The position numbers were made by a program, and so were the translations under genes. Shown here piece after piece: positions 32,742 to 39,947 of a stretch of 41,606 nucleotides of DNA. The stretch is from a virus, in IMG/VR virus record IMGVR_UViG_3300048833_000118, positions 1 to 41,606 of that record, one strand, 5' to 3'. The notes beneath the pieces were generated by a model. The model saw only the letters and a program-made list of their open reading frames with translations. It had not been told where the DNA came from and made no database searches. The stretch's first letter is position 1. Every line of letters starts with the position of its first letter.

Positions 32742-32984
32742 GTGAGCATCTTCCAGAACACCCCGACCGGGAACATCAGCTCCGACGGACTCACCGTCAC
32801 GATCGTCGCCACCGACGAGCGCAAGGTGTACGGGCGCCTCGAGTACCTCGTCACCCCCGTCGCAGGCGAAGGCACCAAGTGGGTGCACGGCACCCGCATC
32901 GAGTGGGTGCGCCCCCCGATCCGCCACCTCCGCCCCGTGCCGGCCCTCGCCGGGCGCCCGTCGATGGACGGGGTGCCGCTGTGA
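32742..32984 (+). CDS. Small beta-rich protein of unknown function
   Basis: 80 residues, beginning MSIFQNTPTGNISSDGLTVT. The first 55 alternate hydrophobic residues as in a beta barrel, and the C-terminus is Pro/Arg-rich. GTG 32742. It overlaps the WhiB-like gene by GTGA, so the two are probably cotranslated. No family recognised. Confidence 0.75.
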   Translation: MSIFQNTPTGNISSDGLTVTIVATDERKVYGRLEYLVTPVAGEGTKWVHGTRIEWVRPPIRHLRPVPALAGRPSMDGVPL

Positions 32985-33436
32985 CGTGGCGACTGCACGC
33001 CAACTGCTCGACCCTCCCGACCGAGACGTTCTTCATGCCCGACACCGAGGGCATGACCCGGGCCGAGCGCGCCGTCATCCAGGGCGCCTACCAGCGCACC
33101 GCACGGTGGCTGCGGGGCGTGTGCTCCGACTGCGCCGTCTGGCAGGAGTGCCGGCTCGCCTCCCTGCCCGAGCTCGGCGGACTGTGGGGCGGCGTCACGG
33201 AGACGAAGCGCCTCGCCGTGCGCCGGGCGTACACCGGCGCCGACGTGGACACCAACGTGGACGACCTCGCCGAGCAGGTCACCCGTGCACTCGAGGCCAT
33301 CGACGCCGGCACCCCGTGGCATGACGCGCTGCGCGCCGAGGCCATCGAGGACAACGACTACTTCCACGACTTCGACGCCTACGCGTCGAACGGCCGGCGT
33401 GCGAACCGCCCGTACCCGAGCGAGGACGCAGCATGA
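32981..33436 (+). CDS. WhiB-family iron-sulfur transcriptional regulator
   Basis: 151 residues. Four cluster-binding cysteines, C9, C48, C51 and C57 (CSDCAVWQEC), followed by the family's turn GLWGGVTE at 67-74 (usual G-[VI]-W-G-G) and then a basic patch (KRLAVRR), define a WhiB-like protein. These bind a 4Fe-4S cluster and modulate RNA polymerase sigma factor A in actinobacteria. The 75-residue C-terminal extension is longer than in most family members. A role in switching host or phage promoters is likely but inferred. GTG 32981. Confidence 0.85.
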   Translation: MTWRLHANCSTLPTETFFMPDTEGMTRAERAVIQGAYQRTARWLRGVCSDCAVWQECRLASLPELGGLWGGVTETKRLAVRRAYTGADVDTNVDDLAEQVTRALEAIDAGTPWHDALRAEAIEDNDYFHDFDAYASNGRRANRPYPSEDAA

Positions 33437-33588
33437 AGCCGAGCGCCGCCACGCTGCACGAGTACGCCGCCGCCATCGAATGGGTCGTGCACCTCGAGCG
33501 GCAGCGCATCCTCGACGGGGTGCTCGCCCTCATGCCCACGGTGGACAACGCCGTGGACCGGGACGCCGTGCTGCGGGTGATCGGATGA
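33433..33588 (+). CDS. 51-residue helical protein
   Basis: ATG 33433 overlaps the WhiB stop (ATGA), and its own stop overlaps the next ATG. The sequence is mostly helical (TLHEYAAAIEWVVHLERQRI). No family recognised. Its tiling between two accepted genes supports it. Confidence 0.68.
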   Translation: MKPSAATLHEYAAAIEWVVHLERQRILDGVLALMPTVDNAVDRDAVLRVIG

Positions 33589-33971
33589 GTCTCACGCCCC
33601 GCCCCGAGCACGTGCACCCCGACTGCCTGCCCGGCTCCGGCATCGCCGGCGTGTGCGACCGGTGCTGCGCCAGCCTCTCGCCGAAGGGCAAGAGGTGGTG
33701 CTCCGCCCACTGTGCCCACGCCTACTACGCCGACCACATCTGGAAGTACGCGCGCCGTGCCGTCATCCGACGGGACCGGCACACGTGCGCCTGGTGCGAC
33801 GTGAAGGGACCGGTCGAGGTCGACCACATCGACCCCGCCCTCGGCCACCACCACGTCCACTCGTGCCGGCACCACCGCTCGAACCTGCGCTGCCTGTGCC
33901 CGATGCACCACAAGATCCGCACCGCCATGCAGCGTGCCGAGAGGGACGCCGCACGGAGGGCAGCGTCGTGA
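33585..33971 (+). CDS. HNH endonuclease 1
   Basis: 128 residues. An N-terminal zinc knuckle pair (CDRCC and CSAHC) precedes the HNH core: CAWCDVKGPVEVDHIDP, then NLRCLCPMHHKIRT, giving the D-H, N and H residues of the beta-beta-alpha-metal nuclease. It cuts or nicks DNA. HNH proteins can be free-standing homing nucleases or act with terminase; here the gene is far from terL. ATG 33585; overlaps HNH 2 by GTGA. Confidence 0.88.
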   Translation: MSLTPRPEHVHPDCLPGSGIAGVCDRCCASLSPKGKRWCSAHCAHAYYADHIWKYARRAVIRRDRHTCAWCDVKGPVEVDHIDPALGHHHVHSCRHHRSNLRCLCPMHHKIRTAMQRAERDAARRAAS

Positions 33972-34498
33972 AGATCCCAACCCACTGCATCCACGGGCAC
34001 GAGCTCACCCCGGAGAACCTCTACGTCGGGCCGAAGCGTTGGGGCTGCCGCCCCTGCGGTCGCGCCTATCAGGCCCGCTACCTGGCGGGAGACACGCACA
34101 AGACGACGCGCACCCGGCGCCCGCTCGAGGAGCTCTACACCGTGGCGGAGTCCGGGTGCTGGGAGTGGAACGGGTACGTCAACCCCAACGGCTACGCGTC
34201 CATGAAGCGGCGCTCGTACGCCGGCCGGACCACGGCGCACCGAGTGTTCTACGAGGAGCTCGTCGGACCCATCCCCGAGGGGATGCACCTCGACCACCTG
34301 TGCATGAACACGATCTGCGTCCGCCCGGATCACTGCGAGCCCGTGACCTTTGAGGAAAACCAGCGCCGGGCAGCCGTGGCCCGCACGCACTGCCCGCAGG
34401 GCCACCCGTACGAGGAGTGGAACGTCTACCGCCCCCCGTCGCGGCCGAACGTGCGGCACTGCAAGACGTGCCTCGGGTGGAGGAACCATGCGGCATAG
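33968..34498 (+). CDS. HNH endonuclease 2 with flanking zinc ribbons
   Basis: 176 residues. Central HNH_3-type core HLDHLCMNTICVRPDHCEPV, followed by EENQRR, is bracketed by two zinc ribbons: CIHGHELTPENLYVGPKRWG with CRPC near the N-terminus, and HCPQGHPYEEW with CKTC near the C-terminus. The segment CWEWNGYVNPNGYASM is an AP2-like region often next to such nucleases. Its tandem, overlapping placement with HNH 1 suggests two mobile nucleases fixed in one operon. GTG 33968. Confidence 0.88.
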   Translation: MKIPTHCIHGHELTPENLYVGPKRWGCRPCGRAYQARYLAGDTHKTTRTRRPLEELYTVAESGCWEWNGYVNPNGYASMKRRSYAGRTTAHRVFYEELVGPIPEGMHLDHLCMNTICVRPDHCEPVTFEENQRRAAVARTHCPQGHPYEEWNVYRPPSRPNVRHCKTCLGWRNHAA

Positions 34499-34871
34499 GC
34501 CCTCCGAGGTGAAAGCCATCGTCGCCCTGCTCGAGGCCGAGCACGACGACGTGGAGGCGCTCGCTGTAGCTGTCCTCGACCTGCTCCTCGAGATCAAGTG
34601 GAACCGCGGAGCGTGGATCGCCCTGCAGCGGTACGCCGAGAGCGACCACTTCCAGGCGTGGGGTCCGTACGCCACCCGAGGGGAGGCGCAGCGGGACATC
34701 GGCCGTCGGATCCTCGGCAGCCGAGCCCACTCGAAGCTGTGCCACCAGCGCCCCGTGTGCCAGGGCTGCGCGGACGTGTTCGACCACGCCTACTTCGCCC
34801 TCGTCCTGGACAAGGACGCGACCGACGGACCTGACCCCGACGTGTACGACCCCCCAACCCTGTTCGACTGA
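34488..34871 (+). CDS. Unknown helical protein
   Basis: 127 residues. The first 80 are helical (AIVALLEAEHDDVEALAVAV), and a CHQRPVCQGC cluster near residues 85-95 may bind zinc. ATG 34488 overlaps HNH 2 by 11 bp, with GGAGG five bases upstream, a strong ribosome site. Function unknown. Confidence 0.8.
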   Translation: MRHRPSEVKAIVALLEAEHDDVEALAVAVLDLLLEIKWNRGAWIALQRYAESDHFQAWGPYATRGEAQRDIGRRILGSRAHSKLCHQRPVCQGCADVFDHAYFALVLDKDATDGPDPDVYDPPTLFD

Positions 34872-34887
34872 CCGGAAGGAACCACCC

Positions 34888-35313
34888 GTGTCCGACATCA
34901 AGCTCAAGCCCGAGATCAAGACCCGCTGGGTCGCCGCCCTGCGCTCCGGCGACTACACGCAGGGACAGAACGTCCTGCGGAAGCAGACCACGGCCGGCGT
35001 CCAGCATTGCTGCCTCGGCGTGCTCGTGGAGCTCGCCCTCGAGGACGGCATCGTCAAGCGCATCACCGACGACGCCGCCGCGGGCACCGCCATCTTCGTG
35101 GACAAGCACAGCAACCAGCTCATCGTCCTCCCGTCCTCGCCCGCCGTCGTCGAGTGGGCGCTCGAGAGCAACCCCACGGGCCACGAGGGCGCCGTGTCGA
35201 ACCTGTCCGTCACCACGACCGACGGCAACTGGGCGGACTACCTCACCGGCCTGAACGACAGCGGCCGGCACACGTTCGCCGACATCGCCGACCTCATCGA
35301 GGAGCAGCTCTGA
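34888..35313 (+). CDS. Conserved-looking unknown phage protein
   Basis: 141 residues beginning MSDIKLKPEIKTRWVAALRS. The pattern W..ALRSG-Y-QG...LR, then CCLGVL, is one I associate with small phage proteins of unknown role. It has two adjacent Cys (HCCLGVLVELAL) and a C-terminal acidic helix. GTG 34888 has AAGGA eight bases upstream. It overlaps the exonuclease gene by TGATG. Confidence 0.8.
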   Translation: MSDIKLKPEIKTRWVAALRSGDYTQGQNVLRKQTTAGVQHCCLGVLVELALEDGIVKRITDDAAAGTAIFVDKHSNQLIVLPSSPAVVEWALESNPTGHEGAVSNLSVTTTDGNWADYLTGLNDSGRHTFADIADLIEEQL

Positions 35314-35888
35314 TGCCCACCACCCGCCTCCTGTGGCTCGACCTCGAGACCACCGGCCTCAACCCGGCCGACGACGACATCCTCGAGATCGGCCTCGTCG
35401 TCACCGATGGACTGCGCGATGTGCTCGACGAGCGCAGCATCGTCATCAAGCCGTGGCTGTTCGAGCCCGCCGACCTCGAGCCCGACGTGTGCCGGATGCA
35501 CGAGCAGTCCGGGCTGCTCGACGCCATCGAGACGCACGGCGTGCCGCTCGACGCCGGCATCGCCCGGGCGCAGGCGTACCTCGACTGCTACTTCGGCATC
35601 GACTGGCGCCAGACCATCACGGTCGGCGGCTCCGGCATCGACCGGTTCGACATCCCGTTCCTCAACGTGCACGCACCCGACCTCGCCCGCCGGTTCTACT
35701 ACGGCACCCTCGACACGTCCGGCATCAAGCGGATCAGCCGGCTCGCCGGCCGGGAGCTCACCGGGGGAGCGAACGGTGCCGGCCACCGTGCCGTGGCCGA
35801 TGCGCTCGACTCGTTCCGCATGGCGCAGGCGTTCGCCAAGATGCTCGAGCCCGTCATCCTCACCGCCCCGTCGGGGGTGCTGGCGTGA
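35313..35888 (+). CDS. DnaQ/oligoribonuclease-like 3'-5' exonuclease
   Basis: 191 residues with DEDDh motifs: ExoI LWLDLETTGL (D10, E12), ExoII GSGIDRFDIPF and ExoIII GHRAVADALDSF with the catalytic His and final Asp. Family members act as polymerase proofreaders or degrade short RNA. The phage has no polymerase, so the protein may trim RNA or DNA ends or assist the host replisome. ATG 35313 overlaps both neighbours. Distinct from the leftward-operon exonuclease at 37991. Confidence 0.88.
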   Translation: MPTTRLLWLDLETTGLNPADDDILEIGLVVTDGLRDVLDERSIVIKPWLFEPADLEPDVCRMHEQSGLLDAIETHGVPLDAGIARAQAYLDCYFGIDWRQTITVGGSGIDRFDIPFLNVHAPDLARRFYYGTLDTSGIKRISRLAGRELTGGANGAGHRAVADALDSFRMAQAFAKMLEPVILTAPSGVLA

Positions 35889-36205
35889 GCCTCACCACCA
35901 TCCTCACCGAGGTCGTCGAGGAGATCGGCCGGGCGCGTGCCAAGCACGGCACGCAGACCGACATCCCCGACGGCAACCGCTTCGCCGGCCTCACCGCATG
36001 GGACGAGGCCGACGCCCGCCACGCTTGCCAGGAGGCGTTCGCCGAGGGGCGCGGCACCTGGGCGCACATCCTCGTCGAGGAGGTCGCCGAGGCGCTCGAG
36101 GAGGCCACCACCGGGCCGTCCTCCCGGCTGCGCGAGGAGCTCCTGCAGGTGGCGTGCGTCGCAGTCTCGTGGGTCGATGCCATCGACGAGAGGAGCACGA
36201 CGTGA
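35885..36205 (+). CDS. MazG-like nucleotide pyrophosphohydrolase
   Basis: 106 residues. The helical pattern with HILVEEVAEALEEATTG and LREELLQVACVAVSWVDAI contains the E-E-x-x-E and second acidic motif of all-alpha MazG-type NTP pyrophosphohydrolases, which bind magnesium. Such phage enzymes adjust nucleotide pools or lower ppGpp. GTG 35885. The exact substrate cannot be told; one motif carries Gln where Asp is common. Confidence 0.75.
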   Translation: MSLTTILTEVVEEIGRARAKHGTQTDIPDGNRFAGLTAWDEADARHACQEAFAEGRGTWAHILVEEVAEALEEATTGPSSRLREELLQVACVAVSWVDAIDERSTT

Positions 36206-36327
36206 CGGCGTACGACCTGCAGCCCCGGCCCGAGGGGGTCCGGTTCGCCCGCGGCTGCCTCGTCGCCCTCATCCTCACGATCCCCGTGTGGATGGGCGCC
36301 GCCGGCGTCTGGATGTGGGCACGATGA
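36202..36327 (+). CDS. 41-residue membrane peptide
   Basis: GTG 36202. A polar N-terminus (MTAYDLQPRPEGVRFARG) leads to one hydrophobic segment (CLVALILTIPVWMGAAGVWMW) ending in Ala-Arg. It overlaps both neighbours by four bases. A second tiny membrane protein in this arm after the one at 31289. Function unknown. Confidence 0.65.
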   Translation: MTAYDLQPRPEGVRFARGCLVALILTIPVWMGAAGVWMWAR

Positions 36328-36602
36328 TCGACACCACCGAGGCCGTGCGCCTCGCCGCTGAGGCCATGCGGGCGACCGTCTATCAGGACTGCCCGCACGA
36401 GGAGGCCGATCCTTACGACGCGTGCCTGGACTGCGGTGCCACCGCCGCCGTCACTGCTGCGCTCCCAGCCCTGGCCGAACAGTTCGCGGCACTGATCGAG
36501 GCGACCTGCCGGAGCGATCAGCACAGCCTGTTCGACGGGCTCTGCGGCGGGTGCGAGGACGCCGCCCAGATCGTCCGCGAGGCAGCCGAGGTGACGCTGT
36601 GA
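36324..36602 (+). CDS. Small protein with two cysteine pairs
   Basis: 92 residues. CPHEE, then CLDCGATAAV and later LCGGCEDA give possible zinc ligands joined by a hydrophobic helix. ATG 36324 overlaps the previous stop (ATGA). Repeated pattern of small metal-binding proteins in this arm; no known family. Confidence 0.75.
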   Translation: MIDTTEAVRLAAEAMRATVYQDCPHEEADPYDACLDCGATAAVTAALPALAEQFAALIEATCRSDQHSLFDGLCGGCEDAAQIVREAAEVTL

Positions 36603-36736
36603 GCGGCGTCATCCTGTGCGGGGCCAGCGAGTCCGGTGACATGGACGCCCGCTGCACCTGCGGGCACACCAAGCGGGAGCACCTGCGCGATGGGTGCCCG
36701 TGCTGGTACTTCGAGGCAGCCGAGGTGACGGGATGA
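36599..36736 (+). CDS. 45-residue Cys/His-rich protein
   Basis: GTG 36599. The sequence RCTCGHTKREHLRDGCPCWY has four Cys and two His that fit a tight zinc knuckle. Overlaps both neighbours by four bases. Unknown function, probably nucleic-acid or protein binding. Confidence 0.68.
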   Translation: MSGVILCGASESGDMDARCTCGHTKREHLRDGCPCWYFEAAEVTG

Positions 36737-36972
36737 CCGCCTGCGCTGCCCACGTCGCGGCAGTGGCCGAGGCGCTGGCCGGTTCGTGGCGGATCGCCGC
36801 CGACTCGACTAGCCGAGCCATCGCCCGCGAGGTCGCCTACGCGGAGGCCACCGTCGCCGTCGAGACGTTGACGCCGCTGATCCGCGCACAGATCGCCGCA
36901 GAGATCCGGGCGGTGACGGTACGCCACCTGAGCCGAGAGTTCGCCGCACGCATCGCTGAGGGGCAGTCGTGA
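36733..36972 (+). CDS. Alanine-rich helical protein
   Basis: 79 residues beginning MTACAAHVAAVAEALAGSWR. Almost entirely helical with alternating Ala and charged residues, possibly a coiled-coil dimer. ATG 36733 overlaps the previous stop, and its stop overlaps the HicA-like gene. No family recognised. Confidence 0.72.
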   Translation: MTACAAHVAAVAEALAGSWRIAADSTSRAIAREVAYAEATVAVETLTPLIRAQIAAEIRAVTVRHLSREFAARIAEGQS

Positions 36973-37175
36973 GGTCGCCCCGCACAGAGAAGGAGCTCCT
37001 CGAGCGCATCAGGGAAGCCGGCTACACCATCAGCCACCGCTCCCGGCACCGTCACGTACGCCGAGCCGACACCGGCGCCCTCGTGATGACGCTCTCCGTC
37101 TCCTCGAGCGACCACCGTGCCGTCCTCAACGCCTGGTCCCTGTTCCGCCGGATCACCGCCGCACCCGCACGATGA
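36969..37175 (+). CDS. HicA-like small RNA-binding-fold protein
   Basis: 68 residues. The pattern KELLERIREAGYTISHRSRH, then HVRRADTGALVMTLSVSSSD, resembles the dsRBD-like fold of HicA toxins with a His in the central strand. No HicB partner is adjacent, so it may be a phage-domesticated form without toxin role. GTG 36969. It is the last gene before the convergent terminator. Confidence 0.65.
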   Translation: MRSPRTEKELLERIREAGYTISHRSRHRHVRRADTGALVMTLSVSSSDHRAVLNAWSLFRRITAAPAR

Positions 37176-37183
37176 CACGCAGA

Positions 37184-37216
37184 AGCGCCCGGCCCCCTCA
37201 CACGGGACCGGGCGCT
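37184..37216. terminator. Bidirectional terminator between convergent operons
   Basis: AGCGCCCGG (37184-37192) pairs perfectly with CCGGGCGCT (37208-37216). It lies between the rightward arm end (37175) and the leftward operon end (37228) and can stop both. Confidence 0.8.
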
Positions 37217-37227
37217 CTGTCGTCCGC

Positions 37228-37365
37228 TCACTCGGCGGGGAGCCACCCCATCAGCCGACCTTCCTCGAGCCAACGCTCGTGTGCCTCCGCCTCGAGGCGC
37301 TCAAGCTCGGCCGCGGCGATCCGGGCACGCGTCTCGACCATGTTGATCGTGTCCGGCCCCTTCAC
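37228..37365 (-). CDS. 45-residue helical protein, last gene of the replication operon
   Basis: GTG 37365 overlaps the sigma-like gene stop (GTGA). The product is one charged amphipathic helix (VETRARIAAAELERLEAEAH) ending GRLMGWLPAE. It may bind the preceding sigma-like protein, but that is only a guess from adjacency. Confidence 0.65.
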   Translation of the reverse strand: MKGPDTINMVETRARIAAAELERLEAEAHERWLEEGRLMGWLPAE

Positions 37366-37994
37366 CGGTCCTGCCCCCGAGTCGCAGCCTGCGCCGACGC
37401 GTTCGACATCACGTGCCGGCGACCCGACCACCCGACACCCTCGCCCGACAGGCGCTGCGCCAGACGCTCGAGGGTGCGCTTCACCCGCATCCGGGCAGCG
37501 TCCTCCGTACACCCCAGCTCCGCACCGATGTCCGACAGCGTGCGATCCACCCCGTACCGGGCACGCAGCAACGCCACGTCCGCCGGCTGCATCCCGTGCA
37601 GCGCCGACGACACGTCCGCCAGCGACGCGAGGAGCTCCGAGCCGGCAGTCGCCCACTCGTCATCGGTGAACACGAACGTGAGCAGCACCTCGAGCTCGGC
37701 CTCCTCGTACGCCGAGCCCTCCTCCTCGGTGCGCCCACCCGTGACGATCTCGTGCTCCTTGCGGGCGTACTTCCGGGCGTGCCGGCCGAGGGACACACGC
37801 AGCTTGTTCGCCCCGTGCGCGCCCTCCTCCCGCCACCGCTCGAGGTGCCGCCCGTTGCGGCACAGCCACAGGTACAGCTCCGCCACGATGTCGTCGGTGT
37901 CGACGTTCGGCCAGGCCCGCCCGATGTAGCGGCCCATCTTGTCCGCCGCCTGGATCTCCTCGGCGTTCGGCTCCACAGTCATCTGCTCGCTCAC
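37362..37994 (-). CDS. Sigma-factor-like DNA-binding protein
   Basis: 210 residues. A C-terminal HTH at about 152-183 (LSDIGAELGCTEDAARMRVK) strongly resembles sigma-70 region 4. The N-terminal NVDTDDIVAELYLWLCRNGR recalls region 2 of extracytoplasmic-function (ECF) type factors but is not fully conserved. It may direct RNA polymerase to late promoters, or act as a RinA-like late activator. It comes near the end of the long replication operon, a good point for delayed expression. GTG 37994 overlaps the exonuclease stop. Confidence 0.7.
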   Translation of the reverse strand: MSEQMTVEPNAEEIQAADKMGRYIGRAWPNVDTDDIVAELYLWLCRNGRHLERWREEGAHGANKLRVSLGRHARKYARKEHEIVTGGRTEEEGSAYEEAELEVLLTFVFTDDEWATAGSELLASLADVSSALHGMQPADVALLRARYGVDRTLSDIGAELGCTEDAARMRVKRTLERLAQRLSGEGVGWSGRRHVMSNASAQAATRGQDR

Positions 37995-38746
37995 GTGGAC
38001 GGCACCCCCACGACCTTGACGCCCGCCTCGCGGATCGTCGAACGGGACCAGGCGCCGCACTTCGCGGCCTTGCACTGGTACTGCTGGAACTTCCCCTGCC
38101 GCGTGTACGCGTAGCCACGCTTCTCGAGACGGCCACCGCAGCGGGTGCACGCCGGCCGGGCGTCGACCACGCCGGCACGCAGCCCCGGCACCGGGTGCGC
38201 CACCACGTACGGGCGGAGGATGCGGTAGAGCTGCGACGTGAGGCGCACGTCGCCGCAGTTGTACGTCCGCATCTTGTTCCACGCGCGCTCGTCACCCTCG
38301 AGGCACTTCACCCACAGCGAGTGACCCTCGTGCGACACCTTCCGCTTGCCGAGGAGCTGGCTCGCCACGTAGTCGAGCTTGTTGCTCTGGAACGCGAACT
38401 CCTTGCGGACCACGGGGAGCAGGTCGATCTGCGCCGGCGGCTTGAGTGGCGGGAACCCGGCGAGCAGGAGCTCGCGCCGGATGTGCCGCATATCGAACTT
38501 GATGCCGTTCCACGTGACCACGGCGTCCGCTTCCGACAGGCGCCCGTGCAGCGCCTCGAGCATCGCGTCGGTGCCGTCGTGGAACTCCGAGAAGAACTCG
38601 ACCGTGCTCTCGCCCTCCCACTTCCAGGCGAACGAGAGGATGCGCGACGGCTCGAGGAGCTGCGCGAGGGACACGTTCGCACCCCACAGGGTCCACACGT
38701 GCGCCGTCGCCGGACTCGTCTCGATGTCGATGACCGCGACCTTCAT
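37991..38746 (-). CDS. DEDD exonuclease (RNase H-fold) with C-terminal zinc ribbon
   Basis: 251 residues. ExoI VIDIETS (D7, E9), ExoII VVTWNGIKFDMRHI (D85) and ExoIII TYNCGDVRLTSQLY (D166) match the 3'-5' exonuclease domain of family B DNA polymerases. The polymerase domain is absent. A zinc ribbon (CTRCGG, then CKAAKCGAW) closes the protein at about 200-235. It could proofread or trim ends with the host polymerase. ATG 38746 overlaps the upstream stop (TGATG). Confidence 0.85.
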   Translation of the reverse strand: MKVAVIDIETSPATAHVWTLWGANVSLAQLLEPSRILSFAWKWEGESTVEFFSEFHDGTDAMLEALHGRLSEADAVVTWNGIKFDMRHIRRELLLAGFPPLKPPAQIDLLPVVRKEFAFQSNKLDYVASQLLGKRKVSHEGHSLWVKCLEGDERAWNKMRTYNCGDVRLTSQLYRILRPYVVAHPVPGLRAGVVDARPACTRCGGRLEKRGYAYTRQGKFQQYQCKAAKCGAWSRSTIREAGVKVVGVPST

Positions 38747-38889
38747 CAGCGGATCAGCCCCTTCGCCGTGGCACGGTTCACGTTCTTGCGGAGCCGGCGC
38801 ATCATGCGCGGCGTGAGCCACACCCGGCCGGAGCCGAGGAGCTGCTTCGACGCCATGACGGCGGGGTCCTTCTGCGTTGCCGTGCTCAC
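38746..38889 (-). CDS. 47-residue basic protein
   Basis: GTG 38889 overlaps the upstream stop (GTGA). The product is basic (VWLTPRMMRRLRKNVNRATA), mostly helical, and may bind nucleic acid. It tiles perfectly between two larger genes. No family recognised. Confidence 0.68.
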   Translation of the reverse strand: MSTATQKDPAVMASKQLLGSGRVWLTPRMMRRLRKNVNRATAKGLIR

Positions 38890-39947
38890 AGGCCAGCCCC
38901 CTTCGGGCGGTCGTCGAACTCCGGCCGGTTGGCGGAGAACCAGTGGAGGCAGCACGCGTGCCACGCCACAGCGATCAGGTGGTTCGAGCCCGTCTCGGCG
39001 TCGATGTCCTCACCGGCGATCCAGGCGAACAGGTGCCGCTGCAGGGCGCCGTACGACTTGGACCACTCGTAGCCGCGCTGCCAGTTGTTGTCGTCGTACT
39101 TGCGTGCGCCGACACCGAAGTGCTCGGCGAGCGCCCACAGGAACCCGGGCGGGATGAGGTCGAACCGTGCCGGCTTGACGCCCTTCTCCCCGCCGGTGGC
39201 GGACACGGTGCGGACCTCGCCCGACGCCGGCGACCCCCCGACCAGGCCACCGCCCGGCAGGATGATGCGGGAGGGGAACGCTGCGGCCTCGAGCACCTTC
39301 TGTTCGAGCACCTTCTCGGCCGGGGTCACGAGCTCGAACCGGCGCGGGTTCCAGTCTCCCGACCGGCTCCCGTCGAGCCCGAGGTGCACCGTGCCAGCGA
39401 CCTCCTCGAGCGCCGTCACCTCGAACTCACCAGCCGAGAGCATCGAGTGCTCCTGCCCGGCCCGGACGCGCACCCGGTCGCCGACCTGGAACGGGCGAGG
39501 CTCCTCCTCGAACGCGAGCACCTCCTCGTCGGGCACCACGTCGTCCCCGGCCTCGGGCTGCATGACGTACGTGAGCACGTGCTCGAGCCGCTCCCGGTCC
39601 CGCTCGAACACCGGCAGCGCCGGCTTGAGCGTGAACCCGCCCGCCTCCTCGGCGATGGCGAGCACCTCGAGCCCGAGCGCCACGGCGACCGACACCTCGA
39701 GCACGGCACCGGGCGACTCGCGCCACTCCGGGCCGACGATCACGGTGTCGACGTGGAGCAGCTCGGCCACGTCGTTCCGCATGTACGTGGAGAACGGCAG
39801 GTCGGTCGCGCCAGCGAACGCCTCGGCCGGGTTGACGACCCGCCAGTGGTGCTTGCGGAGCAGCGCGGCGATCCGGTCGAACCACGCGTAGTTGTAGTCG
39901 ACGTGCCCCGTCATCTTGTTCGACAGGTACGCCCTGCTCGGCTTCAT
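38886..39947 (-). CDS. Fusion: DUF4406-like + SH3-like + dATP/dGTP diphosphohydrolase-like
   Basis: A 353-residue three-domain protein. Residues about 1-100 (RAYLSNKMTGHVDYNYAWFD, then FSTYMRNDVAELLHVDTVIV) match the DUF4406/nucleoside deoxyribosyltransferase-like fold. A small beta domain lies at about 150-208 (FQVGDRVRVRAGQEHSM). Residues about 250-347 (GARKYDDNNWQRGYEWSKSY, then EDIDAETGSNHLIAVAWH) fit the all-alpha DUF5664 dATP/dGTP diphosphohydrolase group that includes MazZ. It probably edits nucleotide pools. No PurZ is present. ATG 39947 overlaps the TOPRIM stop. Confidence 0.82.
   Translation of the reverse strand: MKPSRAYLSNKMTGHVDYNYAWFDRIAALLRKHHWRVVNPAEAFAGATDLPFSTYMRNDVAELLHVDTVIVGPEWRESPGAVLEVSVAVALGLEVLAIAEEAGGFTLKPALPVFERDRERLEHVLTYVMQPEAGDDVVPDEEVLAFEEEPRPFQVGDRVRVRAGQEHSMLSAGEFEVTALEEVAGTVHLGLDGSRSGDWNPRRFELVTPAEKVLEQKVLEAAAFPSRIILPGGGLVGGSPASGEVRTVSATGGEKGVKPARFDLIPPGFLWALAEHFGVGARKYDDNNWQRGYEWSKSYGALQRHLFAWIAGEDIDAETGSNHLIAVAWHACCLHWFSANRPEFDDRPKGAGL

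Noticed and set aside
36969-37175. Complete HicAB toxin-antitoxin system
   Set aside because: No HicB-like antitoxin gene on either side; the adjacent gene is an Ala-rich helical protein without an HTH or RNase H-like pattern.
38886-39947. Z-genome (2-aminoadenine) phage
   Set aside because: Only a MazZ-like domain is present. No PurZ, DatZ or DpoZ homologue was recognised, so base replacement is not supported.
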